Below are positions 39,466 through 48,768 of a stretch of 64,000 bases of DNA, piece by piece. The notes beneath the pieces were generated by a model. It worked only from the letters and a program-made list of their open reading frames with translations, had not been told where the DNA came from and did no database searches. Made by a program: the position numbers and the translations under genes. Positions within the stretch are counted from its first letter, which is position 1, and each line of letters starts with the position of its first letter. The DNA lies in the NCBI GenBank assembly GCA_016870115.1, contig VGCH01000010.1, forward strand, positions 1-64,000, read 5' to 3'. Origin of the DNA: Alphaproteobacteria bacterium. Lineage in GTDB: Bacteria > Pseudomonadota > Alphaproteobacteria > Reyranellales > Reyranellaceae.

Positions 39466-40271
39466 CGGCCCGCGCCCTCCCGTGCCTGGCCCAGCGCCTT
39501 GATGGATTCGCCGCGGATGGAAGCCCAGAGCCGGGCGCTCACGGCGCCGAAATTCGGTCGGGCGGCGAGCGTCGAGTCGCGGTCGCGCGGCCAGCCGGTC
39601 TGCACCGTCTCGATCCAGACTCCGGGTCGCGCGGACATCACGCCGATTCGGTCGGACAGGAGGTTGGCTTCGTCCAGCGCGTGGGTAATGAGCATGACCG
39701 TAGCGCCGGTTTCTCGCCACAGCCGGAGAAGCTCATCGCCCATCAGCAGGCGCGTCTGTTGGTCCAGCGCCCCGAAAGGCTCATCCAACAGAATCAGGCG
39801 CGGGCGCAGCACCAGCGTTCGCGCGATGCAGACGCGCTGGCGCATGCCCCCGGAGAGCTGCGCGGGGTACGCGCGGGCAAAATCGGCGAGGCCCATGAAG
39901 CCCAGCGCATAGTCGACCCGGCGGCGCACTTCGGCGGGATCGGTGCCGGCCCGGCGCAACCCGAAAGCCACGTTGTCCTCAACGGTCAGCCAGGGAAACG
40001 ACGCGTCTTCCTGGAACACGACACCGATGCCCTCGGGGACGCGACCGAGCACAGGCTGGCCCTCGAAGGTGACCGTCCCGGCGCTCGGCAGCGCGAGGCC
40101 CGCCACGACGTCGAGTAGGGTGCTCTTGCCGCACCCCGACGGCCCCACCACGCTCAGGAACTCGCCGCGCCTCAGATCAAGGTCGAGTGGCCCCAGAGCG
40201 TGCAGCGGCGGGCGGCCGGCGCGCGCGGGATAGATGCGCGTGACGCCGCGAAGCGAGGCGTGAACGTCCAC
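39462..40271 (-). CDS. NitT/TauT-type ABC transporter ATP-binding protein
   Basis: The 269-residue ATPase has Walker A GPSGCGKST near residue 44, the signature LSGGMRQR near 143, Walker B LILLDEPFG, and the H-loop LITHALDEA. It powers uptake by the two permeases encoded downstream. The gene starts three bases after the stop of the substrate-binding protein. An extra C-terminal stretch of about 35 residues follows the catalytic core. Confidence 0.93.
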   Translation of the reverse strand: MDVHASLRGVTRIYPARAGRPPLHALGPLDLDLRRGEFLSVVGPSGCGKSTLLDVVAGLALPSAGTVTFEGQPVLGRVPEGIGVVFQEDASFPWLTVEDNVAFGLRRAGTDPAEVRRRVDYALGFMGLADFARAYPAQLSGGMRQRVCIARTLVLRPRLILLDEPFGALDQQTRLLMGDELLRLWRETGATVMLITHALDEANLLSDRIGVMSARPGVWIETVQTGWPRDRDSTLAARPNFGAVSARLWASIRGESIKALGQAREGAGR

Positions 40272-40274
40272 CGC

Positions 40275-41264
40275 TCAGAGCTGCGGGCGCTTGGCCGCCG
40301 GCATGAAGCGCAGATCCATGGACGCCTTCCAGTCGATCGGCAGCTTCAGGATACCAATCGAGTCCAGTGCCTGCGCCATATTGTTCATCGCCTTCATGTC
40401 GAACGTGTCGGCGTTCCACCATTTGGGATTGATGGAGTTGACGCCTTTCAGGGCCATCGCCATCACGTCGGCGGGCTGGTCGTAGACCTTGGCGGTGATG
40501 CGCGCGGCTTCCGCCTGGTTGGCGTACATGAACTCCACGCCGCGCTTGCGGATGTCGATCACCTTCTGGAGCTTGCCGCCCTGCTTCTCGATGTTGTCTA
40601 CCGTCGCGATGCCCACTGTCTGAGTGAAGGTCGGCAGCTTCTTCGAGGCCCAGTCGACGATCTGGTACTTCTTGCCGTCCTTGATGCGGCGGGCATAGAC
40701 CGGCTCCGAGATCTGCACTATGTCGACCTGGTTGTTCTCGAGCGCCACGACGCCGCCCGCGATGTCGCCGGTCGCGACCATTTTCACGTCCTCGGGCTTC
40801 AGCCCGCATTCCCGCAGCAACGTGAGGTTCATGCTCTCGGTGACCGAGCGGGGGCGGGTGAAGCCCAGGCGCTTGCCCTTGAGGTCGGGACAGTCGGTCA
40901 TCTTCTCGCCAGTGCGGGAGATGTAGTAGCCGCCTTCGCCCTCGGTCCCCACGTTGATGATGCGGATCGGGATGCCCTCCTTGAGGGCGGCGAGGGCAGC
41001 GGGCAACGCCACCTCCCCGTAGATCGTGTTGCCCGCCATCATGTTGCGCACGCTGGTCGAGCCGCCCTTGGACGAAATCGGCTGTTCGATCGCCAGCCCG
41101 GCTTTCTTGAACCAGCCCTTGTCGATCGCGACGGCGTAGGGGACGCCGTAGAGCAAGGCGCCATAGTGCGTGACAACGAGTTCGTCGGTCGCGCTGGCCG
41201 GCATCGCCGCCGTCGCCAGCGTCGCGGCCACACCCAGGGCGGCCAGTTTCCGCATCGCGTTCAT
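40275..41264 (-). CDS. NitT/TauT-type ABC transporter periplasmic substrate-binding protein
   Basis: The start is ATG 41264 (MNAMRKLAALG), giving 329 residues. A signal peptide of about 25 residues ends PASA. The mature part has the NMT1/SsuA-type periplasmic fold, with DIVQISEPVYARRI and FTQTVGIATVD. The ligand cannot be named from sequence. The gene is first in a four-gene unit and is divergent from an isocitrate-lyase-family gene. That neighbour hints at a small organic acid or phosphonate-like ligand, but this is only inference. Confidence 0.85.
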   Translation of the reverse strand: MNAMRKLAALGVAATLATAAMPASATDELVVTHYGALLYGVPYAVAIDKGWFKKAGLAIEQPISSKGGSTSVRNMMAGNTIYGEVALPAALAALKEGIPIRIINVGTEGEGGYYISRTGEKMTDCPDLKGKRLGFTRPRSVTESMNLTLLRECGLKPEDVKMVATGDIAGGVVALENNQVDIVQISEPVYARRIKDGKKYQIVDWASKKLPTFTQTVGIATVDNIEKQGGKLQKVIDIRKRGVEFMYANQAEAARITAKVYDQPADVMAMALKGVNSINPKWWNADTFDMKAMNNMAQALDSIGILKLPIDWKASMDLRFMPAAKRPQL

Positions 41265-41276
41265 CCGTTCCTCCCG

Positions 41277-41295
41277 CGCGTTGCCGGGCAACGCG
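41277..41295. promoter_or_regulatory. Perfect 19-bp palindrome in a divergent intergenic region
   Basis: Nine bases, CGCGTTGCC, are followed by a single G and their exact reverse complement, GGCAACGCG. It lies 12 bases upstream of the substrate-binding protein gene and 56 bases before the lyase gene. A symmetric site in the 87-base divergent region is the expected form of an operator for a dimeric regulator. No regulator gene lies beside it. Confidence 0.6.
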
Positions 41296-41351
41296 TCCTG
41301 TTGTTTGATGGGATACTGCCCCAGACGGCAGCGAAAATCGAGGAGTGCGAG

Positions 41352-42236
41352 ATGGCGGGAAACGGCAAGGCAGCGTCGCTGCGCAGAAAACTGGCCGCCG
41401 GGGAGTTTATTCTGGCTCCGGGCGTGTTTGACGGCATCTCGGCCCGGGTCGCCGACCGGATGGGGTTCCCGGCGCTCTATATGACCGGCTATGGCGCCAC
41501 TGCTTCGGCTCTCGGACTGCCCGATGCCGGGCTCGCGACCTACGCTGACATGGTGGGCCGCGCCGAGATGATCTGCTCGGTCACCGAGACACCGCTGATC
41601 GCAGATGCCGATACGGGCTATGGCGGCCTGCTCAATGTGCGGCGCACGGTGCAGGGCTACGAGGCCGCGGGCGTCGCGGCGATCCAGATCGAGGATCAGG
41701 AGATGCCCAAGAAGTGCGGCCATACGCCGGGCCGTCGCGTCGTGGCGGCAGAGGAGATGGTCACCAAACTCAAGGTCGCGGTCGAGGCGCGTCGGCACGA
41801 GGAGACGCTGATCGTGGCGCGCACCGACGCCCGCACGGGGCTCGGCCTCGACGAGGCGCTGCGCCGTGCGCGCCTCTACGAGGAGGCGGGGGCCGACGTG
41901 ATCTTCGTGGAGTCGCCCGAGAGCGAGGCGGAGCTTGAGCGGATCGGGCGCGAGGTCAACAAGCCTCTGCTCGCTAACATGGTGGAGTTCGGCAAGACGC
42001 CGCGCGTGGCGGCGCCGACCTTGCAGAAATGGGGCTTCGACATCGCGATCTATCCCAGTCTCGGCTTCTCTGTGGCGGCCGAAGCGATGCGCCAGGCCTG
42101 GGTTCATCTGAAGGAGGCCGGCACCAGCATCGGAATGAACGTGCCGCAATATGCCGGTGGCGACGGGGTGCGTTCGATGCACGAGCTGATGGGCTTTCCC
42201 GAGGTGTGGGACTTCGAGAAGCGTTGGGGCCTGTGA
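41352..42236 (+). CDS. Isocitrate lyase/PEP mutase superfamily enzyme
   Basis: This 294-residue protein is the size of 2-methylisocitrate lyase, oxaloacetate decarboxylase or carboxyphosphonoenolpyruvate mutase. The metal site has ADADTGYG near residue 84 and the lyase motif KKCGH at 120-124, whose cysteine is the usual general acid of C-C lyases. A lyase acting on a 2-alkylmalate-type acid is therefore more likely than a phosphonate mutase. The gene is divergent from the ABC importer. A GTG start inside its stop codon couples it to a small membrane protein. Confidence 0.85.
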   Translation: MAGNGKAASLRRKLAAGEFILAPGVFDGISARVADRMGFPALYMTGYGATASALGLPDAGLATYADMVGRAEMICSVTETPLIADADTGYGGLLNVRRTVQGYEAAGVAAIQIEDQEMPKKCGHTPGRRVVAAEEMVTKLKVAVEARRHEETLIVARTDARTGLGLDEALRRARLYEEAGADVIFVESPESEAELERIGREVNKPLLANMVEFGKTPRVAAPTLQKWGFDIAIYPSLGFSVAAEAMRQAWVHLKEAGTSIGMNVPQYAGGDGVRSMHELMGFPEVWDFEKRWGL

Positions 42237-42535
42237 AGCCGCTGCTGGAGATTCTGGCGCGCTTGCCCGCCCGCGCCTGGCTACAGGGCGTGGGCGCCCT
42301 GCTCGCGGTCGTGGTGCTGGCGGTTGTTGGCTTCGCGGCGCTGGCTGGCGTCGCGCTCGTCGGACTGGTGTTGGTGCTTGGCATCAAGGCTCGGCGCTGG
42401 CTGGCCAGCTTGTTCGGCGTGGCGCCGCCGCCACCCCCGTCCGCCGCCGAGCCGGCGCGGCCGCGGGTGGGGCGGGGACCGGTCTCCGACGTCGAGTTCG
42501 AGATGGTCGACAAGAAGGACAGCCCGCCGCGATGA
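42233..42535 (+). CDS. Small membrane protein of unknown function
   Basis: This 100-residue protein starts at GTG 42233, which overlaps the stop of the lyase gene in GTGA, and ends in ATGA overlap with the next hydrolase gene. It has a hydrophobic region of about 35 residues (20-53), long enough for one or two spans. A Pro-rich linker and an acidic tail ending VEFEMVDKKDSPPR follow. I do not recognise a family. The tight overlaps on both sides argue that it is a real gene. Confidence 0.7.
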   Translation: MKPLLEILARLPARAWLQGVGALLAVVVLAVVGFAALAGVALVGLVLVLGIKARRWLASLFGVAPPPPPSAAEPARPRVGRGPVSDVEFEMVDKKDSPPR

Positions 42536-43230
42536 GCCGGCATCTGGTGCTGTTGCCGGGCTTCATGTGCGACGACGATCTCTGGTCCGACATGAAGCCC
42601 AACCTGGAGGCGATGGGCAGCCTGCAGTTTGGCAATGTCTTCGAGGACGATTCGCTGGACGGCATGGCCACGCGTGTGTTGGGACAGGCGCCACGACGTT
42701 TCGTGCTGGTCGGCTTCTCGATGGGCGGCTTCGTCGCGCGGCGGATCGCACTCCTGGCACCGGAGCGCGTGGCCGGCGTGGCCTTCATCTGTTCGTCGGC
42801 CCGAGGCCACAGCGAGGCCGAGCGCGCCGGCCGCGACGCCCGGATCGCGGCGGTGCGGGGCGCCACCTCGAGCGGGGTATCCCGCCGCGCGTACGCCGAC
42901 GCCTTGCATCCCGATCGCGACCGCGAGCCCGCGCTGCTCGACCGGTTGCGCGGCATGTCGCGGCGGCTCGGCCGCGAGGTGATGATCCGCCAGCTCTCGG
43001 TCGCGCGCGAGGACGGCTACCTCGAGCTGGAACGCATCCTCTGTCCGGCGCTCGTCGTCGCGGCGCGTCAGGATCGGCTGCGCGGCTTCGCCGAGACCGA
43101 ACGCATGGCGCGCCATCTGCCGGATGCGCGCTTCGAGGTGATCGAGGCCTGCGGTCACATGGCGCCCCTCGAACGGCCGCGCGAACTCGCCCATCTCCTC
43201 GCCGACTGGATCGCCAAAGAGGCGCTGTAG
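42532..43230 (+). CDS. Alpha/beta hydrolase
   Basis: The 232-residue product has the fold nucleophile in GFSMGG (Ser63), an aspartate in ARQDRLRG and a histidine in CGHMAPLERP, so the triad appears complete. LLPGFMCDD near residue 7 forms the oxyanion-hole strand. The substrate is unknown. It is the third gene of a coupled unit with the lyase-family enzyme and a small membrane protein, which suggests ester or thioester hydrolysis in the same pathway. Confidence 0.83.
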   Translation: MSRHLVLLPGFMCDDDLWSDMKPNLEAMGSLQFGNVFEDDSLDGMATRVLGQAPRRFVLVGFSMGGFVARRIALLAPERVAGVAFICSSARGHSEAERAGRDARIAAVRGATSSGVSRRAYADALHPDRDREPALLDRLRGMSRRLGREVMIRQLSVAREDGYLELERILCPALVVAARQDRLRGFAETERMARHLPDARFEVIEACGHMAPLERPRELAHLLADWIAKEAL

Positions 43231-43245
43231 AGCCCTTCCGACGAC

Positions 43246-44682
43246 CTAGACCCGCACTACCTTGCCGGGGTTCATGCGGTTGGCCGGGTCGAGCGCCCGC
43301 TTGATCGCCCGCATCACGTCGAGCTCGGTCCTCGACCGGTAGTGCGCGAGCTCGTCGATCTTGAGGCGTCCGATGCCGTGCTCGGCCGAGATCGAGCCGC
43401 CGGCGTCGACCACAAGATCGTAGATCGCGCCGGAGATGCGCTCGGCGTGGGCCATGAAGCGCGGCTTGTCCCAACCCTCGGGCGACTGGCAATTGAAGTG
43501 CAGGTTGCCGTCGCCGACATGGCCGAACGGCACGGGCCGGCAGCCCGGGAGCGTCTCGTGCATCGCCGCCAACCCGCGCTCGATGAAGGCCGGCAGGCGC
43601 GACACAGCGACCGAGATGTCGTGCTTGATCGAGGGACCCTCACGCTTCTGGGCCTCGGAGTGGTTCTCGCGCAGCGCCCACAGCGCCTTGGCCTGGCCGT
43701 CGCTGCTCGCGATCGCGGCGTCGAGCACCAGTCCCGTCTCCATCGCCGCACCGAGATGCGCCTCCATCGCCGGGGCAAGTCCGCTGCCGTTGGCGCCGGG
43801 ACGCGGCGCGCGCGACGACGACCACTCCATCAGCACATACCAATCATGCCGCCCGGCCAACGGATCGGCGGCGCCAGGGATGTGGCGCAACACAAGGTCG
43901 ATGCCCTGGCGGCCCATCAGCTCGCAGGAGGTGACGTTGTCTTCGCTGGCGGCGTGGGCGTCACTCAGGAGTTCGACGGCGGCGGCGGGCGAGGCCACGG
44001 CGATCCAGGCGACCGCGCGATCCCGCGGCGCGGGCCACAGCCGAAGGACCGCGCGGGTCACGATGCCGAGCGTTCCCTCCGCGCCGACATAGAGGTCGCG
44101 CAGGTCGTAGCCGGTATTGTCCTTCTTGAGCGCGCGCAGGCCGTTCCAGATCTCGCCCGAGGGCAGCACGACCTCGAGGCCCAGCACGAGCGCCCGGGCG
44201 TTGCCATAGTGCAGCACCTGCACGCCGCCGGCGTTGGTCGACAGGTTGCCGCCGATGGTGCAGCTGCCCTCTGCCGCGAGACTGAGCGGGAACAACCGGT
44301 CGTGGGCCGCCGCGGTCTCCTGGATCGTGCGCAGCACGCAGCCCGCCTCGACGGTCATGGAGTAGCCCAGCGGGTCGACTTCCAGCACGCGGTTCATGCG
44401 CTGCAGCGACAGCACGATCTCCCGACCGGTTTCGTGTGGCATGCCTCCGCCCACGAGGCCCGTATTGCCACCCTGCGGCACGATCGCGACACCGGCATCG
44501 GCGCAGGCGCGGACCACGGCCGCGACTTCCTCGGTCGAACCGGGACGCACCACGGCGAGCGCCGTGCCGAGATAGTTGTCGCGCCAGTCGGTGACGTAGC
44601 CGCGCTGATCGGCCGGATCGCTGACCAGCCCGCGCGCGCCTACGATGGCGGCGAGCCGATCGAGGAAGGCCGCGTCAGACAC
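43246..44682 (-). CDS. FAD-linked 2-hydroxyacid dehydrogenase (GlcD/D2HGDH type), second copy
   Basis: This 478-residue flavoprotein has an FAD-binding PCMH domain (about 35-215) with PQGGNTGLVGG and GGNLSTNAGG, and a C-terminal oxidase domain with the metal ligand motif GHVGDGNLHFN and ISAEHGIG. Enzymes of this family oxidise D-lactate, glycolate or D-2-hydroxyglutarate. It is closely related along its length to the gene just upstream (44675-46141), with a 8-base overlap between them, so the pair is a tandem duplication. Confidence 0.9.
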   Translation of the reverse strand: MSDAAFLDRLAAIVGARGLVSDPADQRGYVTDWRDNYLGTALAVVRPGSTEEVAAVVRACADAGVAIVPQGGNTGLVGGGMPHETGREIVLSLQRMNRVLEVDPLGYSMTVEAGCVLRTIQETAAAHDRLFPLSLAAEGSCTIGGNLSTNAGGVQVLHYGNARALVLGLEVVLPSGEIWNGLRALKKDNTGYDLRDLYVGAEGTLGIVTRAVLRLWPAPRDRAVAWIAVASPAAAVELLSDAHAASEDNVTSCELMGRQGIDLVLRHIPGAADPLAGRHDWYVLMEWSSSRAPRPGANGSGLAPAMEAHLGAAMETGLVLDAAIASSDGQAKALWALRENHSEAQKREGPSIKHDISVAVSRLPAFIERGLAAMHETLPGCRPVPFGHVGDGNLHFNCQSPEGWDKPRFMAHAERISGAIYDLVVDAGGSISAEHGIGRLKIDELAHYRSRTELDVMRAIKRALDPANRMNPGKVVRV

Positions 44683-46141
44683 GCAGCACTTTCCCCGGAT
44701 TCATGATGTTGCGCGGATCGAGCGCCCGCTTGATCGAGCGCATCGTGTCGAGCTCGATGCGGCTACGGTAGTGCTCCAGCTCGCCGACCTTGTCGCTGCC
44801 GATGCCATGCTCGGCAGAGATCGACCCGGAGAAGTCGCGGATCAGGTCGTTGATCGCGCGCGTGATCGCCGGCGAATACTGGTGCAGCGTCTGGCGATCC
44901 ATGCCGACCGGCGCCATGAACGAGAAGTGCAGGTTGCCATCGCCGATATGGCCGAGCGGGTAGGGCCGGATCGAGGGCAGGATCTCCTTGGCGGCGGCGA
45001 TGCCCTTGGTCACGAACTCGGGGATGCGCGAGGTCGCCACCGACATGTCGTAGCTGAGGCCCGGGCCTTCGGCGCGCGAGGCGGGTGCGACGGACTCGCG
45101 GATCGTCCACATGTTCCGCGCTTGCGCGGCGTTCTGCGCGATCGTGGCGTCGAGCACGCGGCCCGCCTCCATCTGGTCGGCGAGGAACTGCTCCATCTTC
45201 TCGGACATGCCCTCGGCACCGTCGGCGCGGGGACGCGACGAGGACCACTCCAGCAGCAGGAACCAATCTGTCTCGGCCTTGAGCGGGTCCTGTGTCCCCG
45301 GAATGTGGCGCAACACCATGTCGGTGCCGGCCCGGCTCATCAGCTCGCAGGAGCCGACATTGTCCTCGCTGGCGGCGTGCGCCTCGGAGAGAATCTCGAC
45401 AGCGGCTTGCGGGTCGCGCACCGCGAGCCAGGCGGTGCACACATCCTTGGGCGCCGGCCAGAGCTTCAGCACGGCCTTGGTGATGATGCCGAGCGTCCCC
45501 TCGGCGCCCATGAAGAGATGCTTCAGGTCGTAGCCGGTATTGTCCTTCTTGAGCGCGCGCAGCCCGTTCCAGATCTCGCCGTTGGGCAGCACCACCTCGA
45601 GCCCCATCACGAGGTTGCGCGCGTTGCCATAGCGCAGCACCTGCACGCCACCGGCATTGGTCGAGAGGTTGCCGCCGATCATGCAGGAGCCCTGGGCGCC
45701 GAGGCTGAGCGGGAAGAACCGATCATGCGCGGCCGCCGTCTCCTGCAGCGTCTGCAGCACGCAGCCCGCCTCGACGGTCATCGAGTAGCCGACCGGATCG
45801 ACCGCCAGCACGCGGTTCATGCGCTGCACCGAGAGCACGATGCCGGTGTGCGTGGCATAGGGAGTGGCGCCGCCCATCAGACCGGTGTTGCCGGCCTGCG
45901 GCACGATCGCGACGCCGGCTTCGTGGCAGAGCCGAACGACGGCGGCCACTTCCTCGGTCGTGCCGGGGCGCACCACGACGGCGGCATGGCCCTTCAGCGA
46001 GCCGCGCCAGTCGGTGACGAACGGGTCCTTCGCCGCGTCATCCAGGATCAGGCCCTTGTCGCCCACCACCTCGCGCAGCTTCGCAAGCAGCGCCGGGGTC
46101 ACGGGCTCGGTCGGGATCGTCGGAATGGCGGTGTCAGGCAT
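44675..46141 (-). CDS. FAD-linked 2-hydroxyacid dehydrogenase (GlcD/D2HGDH type), first copy
   Basis: The 488-residue product has the same two-domain plan as its downstream neighbour: PQAGNTGLMGG and GGNLSTNAGG in the FAD domain, GHIGDGNLHFS and ISAEHGIG in the C-terminal domain. Differences cluster in the stretch before GHIGDG, which shapes the substrate pocket, so the copies may prefer different acids. The gene leads a two-gene unit; 21 bases separate it from the sua5 stop upstream. Confidence 0.9.
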   Translation of the reverse strand: MPDTAIPTIPTEPVTPALLAKLREVVGDKGLILDDAAKDPFVTDWRGSLKGHAAVVVRPGTTEEVAAVVRLCHEAGVAIVPQAGNTGLMGGATPYATHTGIVLSVQRMNRVLAVDPVGYSMTVEAGCVLQTLQETAAAHDRFFPLSLGAQGSCMIGGNLSTNAGGVQVLRYGNARNLVMGLEVVLPNGEIWNGLRALKKDNTGYDLKHLFMGAEGTLGIITKAVLKLWPAPKDVCTAWLAVRDPQAAVEILSEAHAASEDNVGSCELMSRAGTDMVLRHIPGTQDPLKAETDWFLLLEWSSSRPRADGAEGMSEKMEQFLADQMEAGRVLDATIAQNAAQARNMWTIRESVAPASRAEGPGLSYDMSVATSRIPEFVTKGIAAAKEILPSIRPYPLGHIGDGNLHFSFMAPVGMDRQTLHQYSPAITRAINDLIRDFSGSISAEHGIGSDKVGELEHYRSRIELDTMRSIKRALDPRNIMNPGKVLRV

Positions 46142-46162
46142 GGTGTCTCCTCCGGTCCAACG

Positions 46163-47133
46163 TTACCGCCTTAGCCCCGAACCGTCATCCGCCGCGGCGC
46201 GCCGCAGCCGGTCGTTGATCGCGACCCCGAGCCCGGTTTCGGGGATCGGCATAACCGCGATGCGGACGAGGCCCGGTCGATCCAGGGCGCGCAGCATCGC
46301 GAAGAGATTGGCGGCGGCCTCGACCAGATCACCGGCCGGGCTGAGGTTGAGCGTGACGGCGGCGCCGGTGGGCGGGTGCGGACCGAACGCGAGCAGGGCC
46401 TCGTCGGCGGCGACGGACCGCGCGTCGAGCCGCACCGGCAGGCGCGGGGCATAGTGGCTTTCGAGCTGACCCGGCGCATGGAGGGCACCGCCCGCGACCG
46501 GGCCCGCGAGGACGACCGGTCCAATCGCCGCCTCGATCGCCTCCCGGGTCGCGCCGCCCGGCCGCAGCAGGGCAGGGCGCGGCCCGCGCAGGTCGAGGAC
46601 GGTGGACTCCAGGCCGACGGCGCAGGCGCCGCCCTCCAGGATGAGATCGACGCGATCGCCCAGCGAGTCCGCGACGTGCTGTGCGGTCGTGGGGCTCACG
46701 GCGCCGCTGCGGTTGGCCGACGGCGCGGCGATCGGTCGACTCACCGCGTCAAGCAACGCGCGCGCGACCGGATGCGCCGGCACGCGCAGCGCCAGCGATT
46801 CGAGGCCGGCACTGGCGAGCGATGCCACGGGGCAGTCCGCCGCGCGCTCAAGCACGAGGGTGAGCGGACCCGGCCAGAAGCGGGCCGCCAGCGTCTCGGC
46901 AGTCGGCGTCCAGCGCACCAGCGGGCGCGCAGCGGCAAGGTCGGCGACATGCGCGATCAGCGGGTTGAAGGCGGGCCGCTCCTTGGCGGCATAGATGCCG
47001 GCCATGGCGCGCGCGTCGGTCGCGTCGGCGCCCAGCCCATAGACGGTCTCCGTCGGAAAGGCGACGAGCTTGCCCGCACGCAGCAGCGCCGCCGCCTCGG
47101 CAATCGCGGCGGCGGTGGGCGGCGCGATGCGGC

Positions 47134-47137
<4 letters not shown>
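46163..47137 (-). CDS. sua5: L-threonylcarbamoyladenylate synthase, Sua5 type
   Basis: The enzyme makes threonylcarbamoyl-AMP from threonine, bicarbonate and ATP, the first step of the universal t6A37 tRNA modification. I place the start at ATG 47137 (MSRIAPPTAAAI), giving 324 residues. The N-terminal YrdC-like domain has PTETVYGLGADA and KERPAFNPLIAHV; the C-terminal Sua5 domain covers about 230-324. The start overlaps the stop of cysQ in ATGA, so the two are coupled. Confidence 0.93.
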
Positions 47138-47934
<797 letters not shown>

Positions 47935-47948
47935 GCGATTCGCCGCCA

Positions 47949-47975
47949 TTGCCGGCGACGCGGCGACCTTATAAC
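47949..47975 (+). promoter_or_regulatory. Possible promoter for the nucleosidase gene
   Basis: TTGCCG at 47949-47954 and TATAAC at 47970-47975 are separated by 15 bases, shorter than ideal. The site lies in the 51-base divergent gap between cysQ and the nucleosidase gene. Confidence 0.35.
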
Positions 47976-47985
47976 CCATTCCTCC

Positions 47986-48744
47986 ATGAGCTCCACCACA
48001 CTGGGCGTGCTTTCCGCGCTGCCCGAAGAACTGGCCCATCTCGCCGACGAGAGCGGGGGCCGCACCGAAATCGCCGGCATCGCCTTCCGGCAGGGCGTCA
48101 TTGCTGGAAGGCCGGCGGTGTTCGTCGAATGCGGCGTCGGCAAGGTCAATGCCGGCATCGCGACCGCCTATCTGCTGGAACGCTTCGGCTGCGCGGGCCT
48201 GATGTTCTGCGGCGTGGCGGGCGGGCTCGACCCGGCGCTGGGCGTGGGCGACGTCGTGGTCGGCACGTCGAACCTGCAGCACGATTACGGCGCCGAGCAG
48301 GAAGACGGCTTCCTCGCCTTCCAGCCCGGCGTCGCGCCGCTGCCGGGAGTCGAGCGCCGGCCGGGCTATCGCCTGGCGCCGCCGCTGGTCGAGCGGCTGC
48401 GCGCGGCGGCGGGCGGTCTGGCGCTGGAGCCGCTGCCGGAATCTGTGGGCGTCGGCGCGCGGCGGCCGACGCTCCATTTCGGCGGCATCGTGACCGGCGA
48501 TAGCTTCATCAACCGTGACGCCACGCGCGAGCGGCTGCACCGCGAGTTCGGCGCGCAGGCCGTCGAGATGGAGGGCGGCGCGGTGGCGCAGGTCGCCCAT
48601 CGCCTGGGCGATGTGCCGTTCGTCAATGTGCGCTGCCTCAGCGATCTCGCCGGCGCCACCAGCCATCTCGACTTCCGCGCCTTCCTGCCGATCGCCGCCC
48701 GCACCGCCTCGCTGGTCGCGCATCGGCTGGCGCCGCATATCTGA
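47986..48744 (+). CDS. mtnN: 5'-Methylthioadenosine/S-adenosylhomocysteine nucleosidase
   Basis: The 252-residue product belongs to the purine phosphorylase/MTAN family and should split the N-glycosidic bond of MTA or SAH. The motifs GVLSALPEE at the start, CGVGKVNA, VEMEGGAVAQVAH and RCLSDLAG (with the catalytic aspartate) are present. I use ATG 47986. It is slightly longer than the E. coli enzyme. A 24-base gap separates it from the following dehydrogenase gene. Confidence 0.88.
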   Translation: MSSTTLGVLSALPEELAHLADESGGRTEIAGIAFRQGVIAGRPAVFVECGVGKVNAGIATAYLLERFGCAGLMFCGVAGGLDPALGVGDVVVGTSNLQHDYGAEQEDGFLAFQPGVAPLPGVERRPGYRLAPPLVERLRAAAGGLALEPLPESVGVGARRPTLHFGGIVTGDSFINRDATRERLHREFGAQAVEMEGGAVAQVAHRLGDVPFVNVRCLSDLAGATSHLDFRAFLPIAARTASLVAHRLAPHI

Positions 48745-48768
48745 TCCTTCCCTCGCGAGGAGCGTTCC

